DNA of 64,000 bases from Paratinospora sagittata (GCA_035771175.1 CM069593.1:32004741-32068740), one strand, 5' to 3'; counted from the first letter of the stretch, positions 47,804 to 59,853 are shown. Notes: generated from the sequence alone by a model not told the origin. Numbers and translations are program-made.

Positions 47804-49433
47804 CTAGCAGGTGTGCACATGCGTTGCACGTGATTGAATTGGATTTTTATCAATTCTATTAATTACATAATATGGTTTGTAGTCATTAATGTCATTTCTT
47901 TTTTGTTTTAAATCAAAATTCATTTATTCTTAATTATGGTGCAATGACTTAGCTTTTAAAAGGAAAAAAGAAGATTAATTTTTTTTAATTTCAATGAATA
48001 TTTATGTTTTCTATAAAGTGCCATGATTTAAATAAAAGAGGCCTCTCTTACTTCAATTGAAAATTTTAGTAACCAAATTTTCACATTTCTTTCCCCTATC
48101 CAAAAAACAAACACGTGAAATCACACCTGACTGGTAAGGATTAGTGGTTGATATCTTCAGCAAATGAAATCTTTCCCTTTGGCCCTCTTTGAAACTGAAA
48201 AGTGTTTGGAGAAACCCAATGACAATCATATACAGAGTTGTCGGCCCATAAGCAATCTAACATGCATTGTTCGCACCAAAATTGTTTTTATTTTCTCAAT
48301 GCACAAACATCTAAAATAAACACACCCTTACAAAAGAGAAGAAGAAAATATTAAACATTTGGAGAAAAAATGAACAGTTGGAGGAATGTGTGGTTGAATA
48401 ATAGTTAGATAATTATGGCAACCAAAACACTCATAACCACTTTAACCCACAACCCGCAAACGAATGGAAAGGTGGGAGTGGATGGATAGCAACCATTTGG
48501 AATGAAACGACGCATTTTGTTTTGCACAAATTATAAGCATGGATTAGTGGGCTTGTTTGTTGCTGCGACCGAAACACTTTTTTTCACTTTTATGAGCAAA
48601 AGTTGAGTTTGGCCCGTTTGTTTGTTTTTGCTAATTGCCAATAATTGCAAATCTATCGCAATTTGGAGAAGTTGTTCAATGGCAGCTTCTCCATTCTGCT
48701 TCTGTGATTTTATTCTTTTTAAACTAAAAAATATATTTTGGATACTTAAATAACTACCAAAAGAACTTTTTAAAATAAAGTTGTCAAACAGATTATCAAT
48801 AACTTTTTGTAAGCAACTTCTTGCAATGGAGAAGAGACTATAGAGGATAAAAAAGATTATGGAGGCTATGATTCTTGAACAAAAAGAATTTCCAAACAAA
48901 TTCTTGTGCAAAATGGATGAAATATTAAGAACATGGGATCCAAAGTTGAATTCATCTTCAAGTGGCCATAATATCAAACATGTGGAAGAAAATTCTACGT
49001 TTTTGGTTGAAGCTCAATGTCTCCAACTAAGTGACAATATGACAATTGCAACCCTTGATGGATGTATTAAACAGTGCAACGAAGTAGTGGCATCATTGAA
49101 GAATATTCAACAAATCAACATTCAAACCGTTAGGGTTTTCTCTTACAAGCCAAAGGTACAGAGTGTTTTCTAAGCACAAAGCTAAAATGTTTAGGCATAA
49201 TGTTGAGAAATCATTCATCAATCAAGTGCCAAAATTAGACATGAAGAATATGATTGGATTAAGGGAGAATCTTCGAGAGAGGTTCAAGGCGTCACTATAT
49301 CTAATTATAAATTGGAAATAGAGTAGAAGACAAATTGTTTCAAGAAAATCTACCCTTGAGGGCAAGGGTATTTTTAAGGGGAAAGGAATGATTCAACCTA
49401 TCAAAATAATTTGTTTATATTTATTATTTTTAT
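47804..49433 (-). other. Unassigned stretch; left edge looks like a Helitron 3' terminus
   Basis: On the - strand the left edge ends with a small hairpin (GTGCA...TGCAC) followed by ACACCTGCTAG and then T, the CTRR-T form of Helitron 3' ends. I could not find the matching TC start. Inside, the + strand frame 48859-49173 (104 residues, KMDEILRTWDPKLNSSSS..., ...YKPKVQSVF) has no family I recognise; 49330-49400 may be a gypsy polyprotein tail. Otherwise AT-rich DNA without a gene. Confidence 0.3.
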
Positions 49434-50587
49434 TATAACAACCCAAATTCTCACCTAACGTCATGATGACGTAAATTGCCCGACTCTAGATGTTTGTATA
49501 TGTATTTAATGTGTATTTTACATGTATTATATTCATATATGAGTGTATTTTCTTGTTTAAAATGTTGTAGGAGTGTATGTGTTGATGTGAGAAATGTTTA
49601 AGTGTTGGAATTCTGGAAATGGGAAGGAGAAGTGCGCTCCTTGCGTTGGTCAAAAGCCATAAATTTTTAGCAGGGCTCAAAGAAGCGCGCTCCTGTAGAG
49701 AATAGCGTACTTCTGTATGGAGCAACGCCCTCCTGTAGAGAATAGCGCTCTTGTATGAGCAGCGCGCTTCTGCAGTGAGTAGTGCACTCCTCTAAGTGCA
49801 ACAGAGAGTGTGTTTTCTCAGAAAATGATGAGACGTACGCTCTTGCATCTGGGCAATTTTTTAAAATTCAAATTCGTGGGCCCAACAAAGGCATAAATGG
49901 AAATTCACCTCATTTTTCATTCATTTGCACCAAATTCAGTTGAGAAAGAGGGAGAACGAGATAAGGGGAGGAATTTGGGGGTTTGGGCTTTGGTTTGCGG
50001 ATTTTGGCTCCAAAGGTAAGATTTTTACCTTAAATTCTTCATATCTTTGCTTTTCTTGATGAATTATAGTGAGAGGATGTGTTTTGGGTGTCATGCATGT
50101 GCTGGAATTGAGATTGAAGTTAGGGTTTTGAAATTGGAAACCGTAACCACGTGACTTTGAACTTGATTTCCATGATTGAGAGTAGTTTTACTTGTGATGA
50201 CGAATTCCATGGAAATTGATGTAGTAATTTTGTAATTTGAGAATTAGGCATGCATGTGGGTTTTGATGGAAACTCTAGTATATTAGAAGTGTATTTATTG
50301 CTTCTAATCCAATTCTTGGTGATTTAATGGGAATGTGAGTTAAGAATTGGATGAAGGGAGTTTGGGATTTTAATTGGGTTTTCATATATATATTTGTGTG
50401 TAGACTTGAATTTGATCAAGATATGTGAATTATGCTTATTTTAGGACATTGAGATAAAGATTGATCAAATTGGGAGTTGTATAGCTTAAGTTGTTGACTT
50501 TTGGATTGGTTGTGAGTATTCATCATTTTTATTCTCCATATATGGCATTTTACTTATATACTTGAATTATTAAAATGCATGCATTTA

Positions 50588-50622
<35 letters not shown>

Positions 50623-51585
50623 TGGTATTTGTGTTTATGAAAATGATTTTGGACATTTGGGTTGCCTTGGGTATTTTGGATTGAATACCTAGGAGTGTGG
50701 ATTTTCGTTCTATTTACTTGTTCTTCGGGGAAAGGTTCCACCGGTGTTACTTGGATTAATACATTGTGGCTTGGACATTCTTTTGTGAAGAATGTAAGGG
50801 TAGAAGGGTTGGCAATAAATATTATGTTCTGGTCATTCTCTATAACGTGAAATAGGAGAAAGTATAGGCAGAATTATCTGGATCTGACTTCAATTGAGGT
50901 GTGCGCATATTTTGTGAAAAAAGTACGCATGATTTATATGATTTAGTTTGATTCATATATGTTAACTTTAATTAATGCACTTGTATTTGTAAATGATTCT
51001 TTTATGGCATACATGTTTTATAAATGCATTTATGGTTATAATTGTGAGAATATTTCACTAAGATATATAAAACTCGTCTCTTTTCCCTATTTTCTCAGGT
51101 TTAGATCCAAAAGGAAAATGCAAGGTAAGGCTTAGATCGCAAAGTGCAACCATCCTCTTCTTGGATGTAGGTGTTTTGATGGAGAATTGGGTCATATTTT
51201 GATTCTTTTGTTATTTTTGGACATATATATATAATTATCACAATGTAAATAAATAAATATATATATATATACATATCACATAGTTGGTTTGTAGATATAT
51301 AACATGTATATGACTTGTATTTGGAGAATATATACTTGTTCATTCCGGTGATCAAATATATGTTGGAACCATGTGTTTATGTACAAGATATTATAAACTT
51401 GTTGTTAGACTTTGGAGTAAATTTTAGGGTTCTTTTATACATTATCATATACCAGTTAGATTATTTTGTATTGATATTATTTTTGTATTAGGTAGAGGCT
51501 GAGCAAGGCCTCAAGTTTTGTCCTAGAGTGACATTATTTGGGGTTTTGTGCTGGTTATGACAAAACTCGAACAAGAATCGCGACA
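49434..51585 (+). mobile_element. Gypsy-type solo LTR (2,152 bp, TGTAACRACCC family)
   Basis: Begins TATAACAACCCAAATTC (a decayed TGTAACAACCC) and ends AAGAATCGCGACA. Flanking pentamers are TTTAT and ATTAT, matching at four of five. The start matches 43405-42763 and the middle matches 27921-27137. It has an array of 'agcgcgctcctg' type motifs (49620-49800) and a (TA)n run at about 50590-50622. No coding domain. Confidence 0.8.
50590..50622. repeat. (TA)n microsatellite
   Basis: About 15 TA units in a row inside the solo LTR. A shorter (TA) run lies near 51260. Confidence 0.9.
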
Positions 51586-52031
51586 ATTATTAATATTTAT
51601 TTATTTCATTTTATGTTGTTGGCTAATTTTGAATTAGTCAAAGGTAGTTGCACTTATTTTGTGAACTCATGTGTAAGTCATGGAGCACGAGCATGATGTG
51701 AGAACATGCTTAGTGTTTACTAATTTTAAATTTTGTAATCTTAAGCAAATTAACGTTATTATTTAAGGCTTGATGTTATTCAATAAAAGGGTGTGTCTTG
51801 AGTATCGTGTAGCAACTTAATCGTTGTTTTTGAGAGTTTATTGATTTCTTGAATAACCAATACTTATTTTGGAGGTTTAAGTTTCCTCGAATTAACCTCA
51901 TTTATTATCTAATTTTTCTATTTCATTTGTATTTGTAACCGTGTACATTGTTAAACAGTATTGAATTGTCTCGAATCATATATCGACATACAATTTGAGG
52001 TAATTCAATGGTGTTTAATAGTGATGTACAC
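51586..52031. other. AT-rich intergenic stretch without a visible feature
   Basis: No protein domain, LTR edge or inverted repeat was recognised here. It begins with the ATTAT pentamer next to the solo LTR and leads into the possible TIR element. Confidence 0.5.
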
Positions 52032-53953
52032 CTTAGAGCCCGTTTGGTACGTGAGATAAGATATGATTATTTTCATATTATTGAATTAGATTGAATTGGA
52101 TATGATGTGATTAGATTAATTTTAATATTATCCTACGTTTGGTGCAATATCCGATAAGATAAAAAATAAAATAATCATGTGTTTGGTGCAACATAAGATA
52201 AAATTATTAAAAATAAAGAAATCCTATGTCCTTGTTTTTTTTTTTTTTTTTTTAAGATTAATAATCCTGTGTTTGTTTGGTATGTTTGAAATTGGAATGA
52301 AAAGTAATTAAATTATTTTATTAAAACTTAATTTTTCTTTAAAATCAAGGAATAAAATTAAATTAACTTTTTAATTTAAGTTAAAATTTTTTATTAGTAA
52401 CAAATCAACAATATTTAATATTTAAAAACAATTTGCACAAACACAATATATGTATATTATATACAAAAAAAAAAAAATTAAATTATATTTTTTTATATGC
52501 GTCATACCAACTTTAATACATTATTAATTAGAAACTATAGTTTTTACGTAAAAAGAGAGTCCAATTTGTAAAAGGATATGTTAGCAAACCTGAAATCCTT
52601 TTCAATGACCCAAAATAAAAATTTTAGAGAGAAGAATTTGTTTTTTTTATTTTTTTTGGTAACAATAAAAAAAAAATCCCAAACAATTTCTACATACCCT
52701 CCTCATCTTTTTCTTTTTCTTCTGCTTACGTATAACCAAGTTCCAACCCAGAAAAATTAAAAAAGAAACCAAAACAAAAAACCCTGCCATACAAAAAATG
52801 CAGCCACAAATAACCCAAAAAAAAATCTGATCTCCCTCAAACCCAAAGCAAAATATTTAGCCACCAAAATTATCTATCAAACCTAAGTTGAACCCATCCA
52901 CCAAATTATCTTTATCTCTCTCAAACCCTATACAAAAAATTCAGCTACAAATAACCCAAAAAAAAAAAAATTAGAGAAAAGAATTTTTTTTTTTTGTGTT
53001 ACAGAGTTAAAAAAAAAAAAAAAAACCCAAAAAAGTTCTGCATAACCTCCTTTTTTTTTTTCTTCTTCTTCTTCATCATCATCTTCTTCTTGTAGAAACT
53101 TTAAGGAAAAATAAAAAACTTACTACAAAATTTGTAGAAGACGGAAGAAGAAAAAATGGGGAAAAATCAAATAAGAAGAATAAGAAGAAGAACAAAAACA
53201 CTAACTTCTATCAAGTATAGATTTTAAAAAATAGCAAATCAAACAGACATTTGTCCTTTTAACCTCTTCATACCCTCCTCGCCACACCAAATTAGGTGAC
53301 CAAAAAAACCTAGATATGATTTAATCAACTTTGAACTGTCATCTACGATAGAAAAGCCACAAGAATTTTTTTTTTCTTGTAACCAAATAAAAAAAAAGCT
53401 CAATTTTTTTTGTTTTGTTCTTCTTCTGTACAACTAAGTTCCAATCCAGAAAAAAATGAGAAAAAAAAAGAAAAGAAAACCAACCACAAGTAACCCAAAA
53501 AATAATGTCTGATCTCCTGAAGCCCAAAACAAAAAATTCAGCCATAAAATTATCTATCTAAACATAAAATCTCTCTTGCAAAAATGAAAAAAAGAAATGA
53601 AAATTGGAATCATGAACTTCTTGCATAAATGAAAAAGAAAAAGAAACACAAAATCAGGTTTTGTGATTGCAGCGAAATCGCAAAACTAATCGCAAAACTT
53701 GGTTTCTAGATCTTGATTTTTTTTTTTTTAAAAGGAGAGAAAGAAGAACAAAGAAAGCGAAGAGTAAACGTGAACGTGTAGGAAGAAAGAAAAGCTTAAT
53801 CTCAAGTTTTAGATCGTTACTATTTTATCCCGCTATAATAAGATTGAAAAATTAAATAAAATTATTTTTTATCCTATTTAAGTTGATAACCAAATATAAA
53901 AATTAAATTAAAAATAAGTTTACCCTATTTTATTCCGTACATCAAACATAAAA
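52032..53953. mobile_element. Possible non-autonomous TIR element (CCCGTTTGGTACG type)
   Basis: The left edge reads 'agcccgtttggtacgtgaga', followed by 'taagata' repeats and two more 'gtttggtgcaa' copies. The right edge, read on the - strand, is 'tatgtttgatgtacggaata' then 'aaatagggtaaac'. These are imperfect inverted repeats of a type common in plant MITE-like elements. The interior is A/T homopolymer-rich and contains a diverged duplication ('tctgatctcc...accaaaattatctatc' near 52830 and 53510). No target duplication was confirmed, so this is tentative. Confidence 0.4.
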
Positions 53954-54199
53954 ATGACATTATTTTTAATGTTACTTTAACATTTTTTAAATAAATTTAT
54001 AAATAACTTAAAAACCTTTGGTTTTTGTACGTATGCGGCAAGGGAGAACCACGTCAGCAAAACCGAAACCCTTCTCTTTGCTTCCCTGTGAAGCGTGTTG
54101 TAGAAGCCGCTTAAACGTCCCTGAGAAGCCGCCGTTTGGAATTGGAAGGACGATCAGTGTCACTCTCTCGAATCCACTTAAATGACGATAATACCCCCA

Positions 54200-54391
54200 C
54201 TTTTACGGAATACTTAAAATGTCGAACGGCTCGCGCACATTCGCGCCATTTGCGATAATAACTTCCCGCGTTAAATTTTCATCCCTTGTGTCTCTCCTGC
54301 ACCCGCCGTTCTCTGTTACTGCCGCAGCCGAAGAAGGAGGCGCTTATCATAATCAAAAGAGAAGAAGAAGAAGAAGAAGAAGAAGAAGCAG
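54200..54391 (+). promoter_or_regulatory. RAD21 proximal promoter / 5' leader with E2F- and MSA-like sites
   Basis: ATTCGCGC (54239-54246) fits the E2F consensus WTTSSCSS, and CTTCCCGCG (54262-54270) is a near match. TCGAACGGCT (54222-54231) contains the AACGG core of plant M-phase MSA elements; a second AACGG lies on the - strand near 54135. Such sites are typical of S- and G2/M-phase plant genes, which suits a cohesin subunit. A (GAA)n run (54360-54388) sits just before the start codon. An ATG at 54219 opens a frame that overlaps the main start, so it would be an inhibitory uORF if transcribed. The transcription start is not known. Confidence 0.5.
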
Positions 54392-57300
54392 ATGTTCTAC
54401 TCGCACACGTACCTCGCTCGAAAAAGCCCTCTGGGAACGGTATGGATCGCAGCACACTTACAGCACAAGCTCCGGAAAAACCACGTAACAGTCACCGATA
54501 TCTCTTCCACCGTCGGTTCGTCTCTCCCATTCTTCTTCTTCTTCTGCCCTTCCCCTAATTGTTTTTTCTTTTTTCTTTTTGGTAACATTCGAAGATTGGA
54601 AGTAAGGGTTTTAAGCTTGCATTGTTTCTTTTCATTCAACTTGTGGTTCTTCATCTTCAATTGTTAGAACTTGAGTTCTATTTGTTCACTTATTGTTCCT
54701 GGGGAGATTGTTGTGGAATTTCTCTTGCTATTGGAGCAGAATCTTGAACATTTAAGTGTTAATTTTAAACCTAAAACTTCCCAATTTCAAAGATTTCTTC
54801 ACCGTCTAAAGCATTATTACTTAAGAGAATTGGGCGGCGAAGGGTTTCAAATAGAATGGTTAGAATTTGCAGTCTTAATGTGAAAATGATGCTATGTTAA
54901 AGCTGGCTCTGTTTGTGTGAATATGAATGTTTTGAAGCACAAACCAATTTGTTTTCCCTTAAATATCTCTCCTTTTTTTATGTTTCTTTTAGATTCCATA
55001 ATGTTCCCGGAGGTGCCAATTGCATTGAGATTATCAGCACACCTCTTGCTGGGTGTTGTGCGTATTTATTCGAGGAAAGTGGACTATCTCCACCATGACT
55101 GCACCGAAGTCTTGACTCGCATCAGAACTGCCTTCCTTTCGATCCAAGACATTAATTTACCAGAAGACGCAACTTCTGCGCCATTTCACTCTATAACTTT
55201 GCCTGATACATTTGAGCTTGATGCATTGGATTTAGACGATGAGTTGTATAATGAGAGGTAATATCTAAGATTGTGGTTTTTCTTGTACCTAGCCGCATTC
55301 ACACACACATACACATTTTAATGTAAATAATTCTTTGCTGAATCATTATTTGTTGTTGAGTTTAGTTTAAATAATTGGAAGATGGCTCTTTAATTATGAT
55401 ATTGGCTCTAATTTGCAGGAATATGGATACCCATCTCAAGTCTCAAGAGGAGATCACAATGACAGGTTTGGTACTAATATTATATTGGTCAATGTACTTA
55501 CCCTATTTCTGTTTTCATATTATCTTCCAGATGTTTTTAGGAATCATTTGCTTATATGTGATTGTAGATTCTTGTTCTAAGATTTTATTTTTTGTCTCAC
55601 CCAGATCAGATATCTAGAGTAGGAGATCCATATGTTGCATTCTTCATCAATGAGGTTAGTTCAATTTTTGTTTTTATCAAATTTTGCTTCAAGAATTTGC
55701 ATTACGTCTAATTTCGATGCCTAACATTGCACATGGGATTTCTGTTTTGATTAGGACATTACAATGTCTATATCGCCTACGATGCAAATTCCAGATACTG
55801 AAGCAAGACCCATGGAAGTAGAGTAAGTTTCTTGCTGTTTTGCTGCATTTTTTCCCCATATCTGCACCTCTAGTTACTTAAGTTCACATGGTCTTTTTTC
55901 ATGTCAGTGTTCCGTCAGTTCAAGAGGATATTGGTGATGGTGTTTCAGATCTTGGTGCAAGCAGTCAGAATGTTTTTGAAAACTATTTGTCCAAGGAGGC
56001 CACTCCCGAAATCGAAGTTATGCGTGATGCTATCCCCAATTTCCAGTTTGAGAATCTCCCAGATTGGATTGAACCTGATAATGGAATCACTGAAGAGCAT
56101 GGACCCATGGAACAGAGCATGAATGAGAAAGATAACCTTTCCCCAATTATGGAGGATGTTTCAGAATCTGGGGGACAATCTCTTCCGTTTCAGCTACGTC
56201 CAGATCTGCCATCCACATTTGGATCTACACAGTCTCTTGAAAATCTCGATCCACATGTTTCATTGGGTGGGCTACCAGCTTCTCATTATTGAATCTATGC
56301 TTCTGTTTGGTGTTTACTGGGTCAATAATGTCTATTTCTTTTTGCACTCAATTGTCTTGGTATTTCATGATTCAGGGCATATTTCAATTCGACCAACTCC
56401 ACCGGAAGAGAAGAAAAAACCAAAATCAAGGAAGCGTAACCGAATGTTTGATATGGCTGTAGTGTTGTCAAATAGGCATGTAACAGTTTCCTAAGCTTAT
56501 ATTCCATGTGAACTTCTTGTTCAATGAAGAATGAAATTTAGAGAATGTGACTTTGGGTTTTACAGGATCATCAAGGAAAGTCTCAATAATTCTAGTTCAC
56601 TAGTTTCCAAGCGGAAGAAGCTTCCGTGCTCAGCTTTGGATGTTTGGAAATTTAAGAACAGGCCAAGATTGGAGCAAGCCTTCTTTGAGTACTCATTTTC
56701 TGGTGTGTTTTTGATTGCAGAATGTTTGGTTCCTCTTTCTAGTAATTGGTTAATAACCACAACTATTTTGCAGGGTTGTGTGCAGATGTTCAACAATTGT
56801 TGAATATAGAGTTTATGTCTTCCAAAGTTTGTAAATTTTCAGTGGAGGAAACTGTTTTGGAGGGCAGGGATATGTCTTCGACTCCATTGCCTGACATTGA
56901 TAGGGAAATTGAGCATTTACGATTTGCAGAGCACCAGGATCATGGCAGTTCGTTACCCGAGTTCACGCTTTCTCCACTCAGAAGGGATGAACTCACTCCA
57001 ATGCAGGAGACCCAAGGCATTTTGGAGACTGAATTGCTGCCAACTCTAGAAGCAACAGACGCCGCTACAGCTCTTCGCTCTGATCTAGAAACACCAACAA
57101 CTTATATGGAGCCGCAACTGGGCATAGAGGAAACCGGTCTTTCAAACGTTTCAGAGTTTGGACATTCAACTAAAGGAGTGAGTTAACTTTTCAAACAATA
57201 CTGAAGGGAAAAATTCTTCCTATAATATTTGGAAAAGACAGCTTTCAACTTATTTAACTACCCAAATGCTTATATGGAAAAAATCAAACAATATTATGTT

Positions 57301-57747
57301 TGTGCAAGAGCAAATTTTTGAGTGGCTTTTGACCTTAAATTTTTTCTGTAGGACCTATATTTTTTAGAGGCGGACAACACGCCTATTGGTAAGCTGAGAA
57401 AATTGATTTATCACCCTGGTTGAAAATAAAATGTTACGGTAAATGATTCCATCTTTAACATCCATTGTCGTGTCAGGGCATGAGGAGAATGATTTACATA
57501 CATTGTCTGTGAGGACTAGGTAATACACATCCACTCTCAGTTTCTCTCTCTCAAAACTGTTTTTCTTTTAAATAAGTTATCCTGAATATATTTCATGTGA
57601 TTGGCCTGCAGGGCTGTGGCTCAGTATTTAAAAGAACAGACTCCTGTGACTGAAGTCTTGAAGAATCAAACAGGAAATCTTAGTTTGAACAATATTCTGG
57701 AGGGGAAATCAAGGAAACAATGTGCTCAAATGTTCTTTGAAACACTG
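54392..57747 (+). CDS. RAD21: Sister chromatid cohesion protein RAD21/SCC1 (SYN type), 3' incomplete
   Basis: Kleisin subunit of cohesin, which closes the SMC1-SMC3 ring that holds sister chromatids in the nucleus until separase cuts it. Exons by splice signals: 54392-54515, 54993-55257, 55419-55465, 55605-55654, 55755-55822, 55908-56266, 56376-56475, 56566-56702, 56774-57177, 57352-57388, 57477-57519 and 57612-57747. They give 1,770 nt with the frame kept throughout (590 codons). Residues 1-90 are the Rad21/Rec8 N-terminal SMC3-binding domain (MFYSHTYLARKSPLGTVW, IMFPEVPIALRLSAHLLLGV, VRIYSRKVDYL). The middle is acidic and weakly structured, with a basic PEEKKKPKSRKRNR patch. Exon 12 starts the C-terminal winged helix (NLSLNNILEGKSRKQCAQMFFETL). 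The final exon, expected to supply about 30 residues, is not seen before 64000. The intron after 56475 uses GC-AG. Size and the QYLKEQ/ILEGKSRK region fit Arabidopsis SYN2/SYN3-like proteins more than SYN1 or SYN4. Confidence 0.9.
56476..56565 (+). other. GC-AG intron in RAD21
   Basis: Exon 7 ends ...TCAAATAG and the intron begins GCATGT; the acceptor is TTTTACAG at 56565. This join keeps the frame (S-N-R-I-I-K-E-S) and fits family alignment across the VLSN-x-xIxExL region. The nearby GT at 56480 would add HIS and shift to a stop after eight codons. GC donors are a known minor class in plants. Confidence 0.75.
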
Positions 57748-58141
57748 GTACTTTCAGACTGTAGCTCCATCTCAATTAATTATGCTGTTACAGTATTTTT
57801 ATTTCTCTATTTTTGTATGATCCGATTGTCCTTATACTTTTCTTGCTATTTATGGCTGTTTGCATTTACAACTATCATCAACAATCTGGCTAATGTGATC
57901 CTTTGCTAACTTGATTATTCTATTTTTCTTGTATAATTGCATTCTTGATTTCCTTTTATGTATGTTTGGTTGCATCTGATGCTAAATTGCTAATCTTAGT
58001 TATCAACTGAATTGCATCTATCTAGTACTCCATGCTTGAATGCCAATAAGCATCATGGCCCTTTCCTATCCCGCCCAATAAAAAAATCCTTAACTACAAA
58101 ATTTAGAAATTTCTTTTTGTAGGACATAATATTTACCTGAT
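57748..58141 (+). other. Start of the last RAD21 intron
   Basis: Begins GTACTTTC after CTG (Leu of FFETL). T-rich, intron-like sequence with no further exon visible. The frame that reads on from exon 12 (to 57909) is intron read-through. Confidence 0.65.
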
Positions 58142-59767
58142 TGTTGGTCCACGTGTTGTTTCCAAGAGGGAAGGGGGGTAACTGAGATTTTTGAATTCTT
58201 AGTTCTTTGCAATGGTTCCTCTAAAAGTTGCAAAATCACAGACAAAGAGAACACCAAATTTATAAAGTTTGACAACTTTGCTTATGATCATACTTCATAC
58301 ATGCACATCCATCTCGAGTTCACTGTGTTAGTTGACTAAAAATTAGTTCCAGTTGACTAATTTTGTTTTAGTGAATGTGTTCCTTAGTCAACTTAGTCTA
58401 GTAAATTAGAAACTCAATCAACTTATTTCAAAAAAAGGATTCCTACTTTTTTTTTTTCGATCAATCACAGATATTTTTAGTCAACTAGAACTTGTTCTTT
58501 TGCTTAAAATGATAGATTTATTGAACACTTTATTTTTAGTTACAGAAAAAAATGGTCCTGCTTTCATTGACCATAAATATTTCAGTCAACTAAAACTTGT
58601 TCCTTTGTTTAAATGGTATATTCACTACAAGAAAAATGTCATACCATAGCATTGGAAAAAAGCTATCTTATGTCATAGATAGCGTTTTTACTGATGCTAT
58701 GACAGCCGGTGCTATGAAAAGGTGACTACCTTTCATAGCGTTTTCTGTTTGCTATAAAAAACAAAACCTTTCATAGCATTTTTAAATGGCTATAAAAAAA
58801 GACTTTTGTAGCTTTTTTGGAACGTCATTGAAAGGATGTCCATTTCCATTTCTCTTCCTTACTATAAATTTCTAAAATGCTATAGATGAGAATATAAAAT
58901 ATTATCTTTATTTGTTTCCATATTTTCAAATGCTATGTTTAATTATTCAAACTCCATTACTAGTATGACGTGAATGCATCTGGAAATTCTTTTGAAAGAT
59001 CAAATTTTGTTTCCAAAACATATCATGACGATGTGCAAGAGAAGTAAGGCTTTGTATCTAAGCCTTTGGTAACAATTACACTCATAACACTTCAACTAAT
59101 AAAAGAACGGAAGCTGCAAAAGGACCAAATTAGACACCAAAATAGAGATGTAAATGACAAGTGCAACTTTTTTGACAGGTACTTCAAATTGTCCATCCAT
59201 AAAGAGTCTCAATTGGCAGTCCCTGCAACAAAAAGACATCATAAGCAAATCCTTCAACAAAATAGTTAACATGAACATAAATCTATAACAATTTTTTCAG
59301 ATGAAAAGAAAAGCATATTCTTGGATCTCTCACAAAGCCATTTCTTGTTACCTTTTCTTTTTCAAATGAAGAAGCATTTAAGACTTGTGAAAAAGAAAAG
59401 GCAAAGCAAAAACCAGTAGAGAAAAAGTTAAACATAACCTCTTCCAATGGTCAAAAAAACTTAATGCACAAAATAGAACTAGGCGATTATAGGAAATAAA
59501 CAATAATGATCATTCAATCTTCAGAAAGGTCTTTGGCCAAATCAAATCATTCTTCTTATGTGGGTAAGATTGCATTCGTAGAGATGACATCAATGATTTT
59601 GAACATTTTATTATCAACATGAGATTTTTCATGAACCTTCATGAAGCAAGGCGAACCATAAAGTGCATAAGTAGCATTTCAATACTAGTGAACATTAGTA
59701 TATAGCCTTAGAATGTGGAGGCTAGCTATGAAACAATTCAAAATATTTGAAATAAATATCAACTAAC

Positions 59768-59853
59768 CTCCATGCAACTAATCTCAAGTGTAACACTGAT
59801 CTTTGAGGGAGAGATTCTACAATTGTCACCACTTTAGCAAACAAATCTTCTCC
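59768..59853 (-). pseudogene. Exon-like fragment in CACTA, origin unknown
   Basis: On the - strand, an 86-base open piece between a good acceptor (TTTATGCTCTGCAG) and a donor (GTTAGTTG). It encodes GEDLFAKVVTIVESLPQRS and then VLHLRLVAWR. It is flanked by AT-rich, intron-like DNA. I do not recognise the family. The conserved look of the codons and the splice borders suggest a captured host exon. Confidence 0.45.

Noticed and set aside
48531..48977. The 148-codon - strand frame as a gene
   Set aside because: It overlaps a + strand frame, is of low complexity and matches no family I recognise.
54219..54488. The 89-codon arginine-rich frame as a protein gene
   Set aside because: The arginine run is a GAA repeat read in another frame and the ORF overlaps the RAD21 start; it is noted only as a possible uORF.
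57748..57909. Extension of the RAD21 exon 12 frame as coding sequence
   Set aside because: It reads through a good GT donor into a T-rich, hydrophobic stretch unlike the family's C-terminal end.
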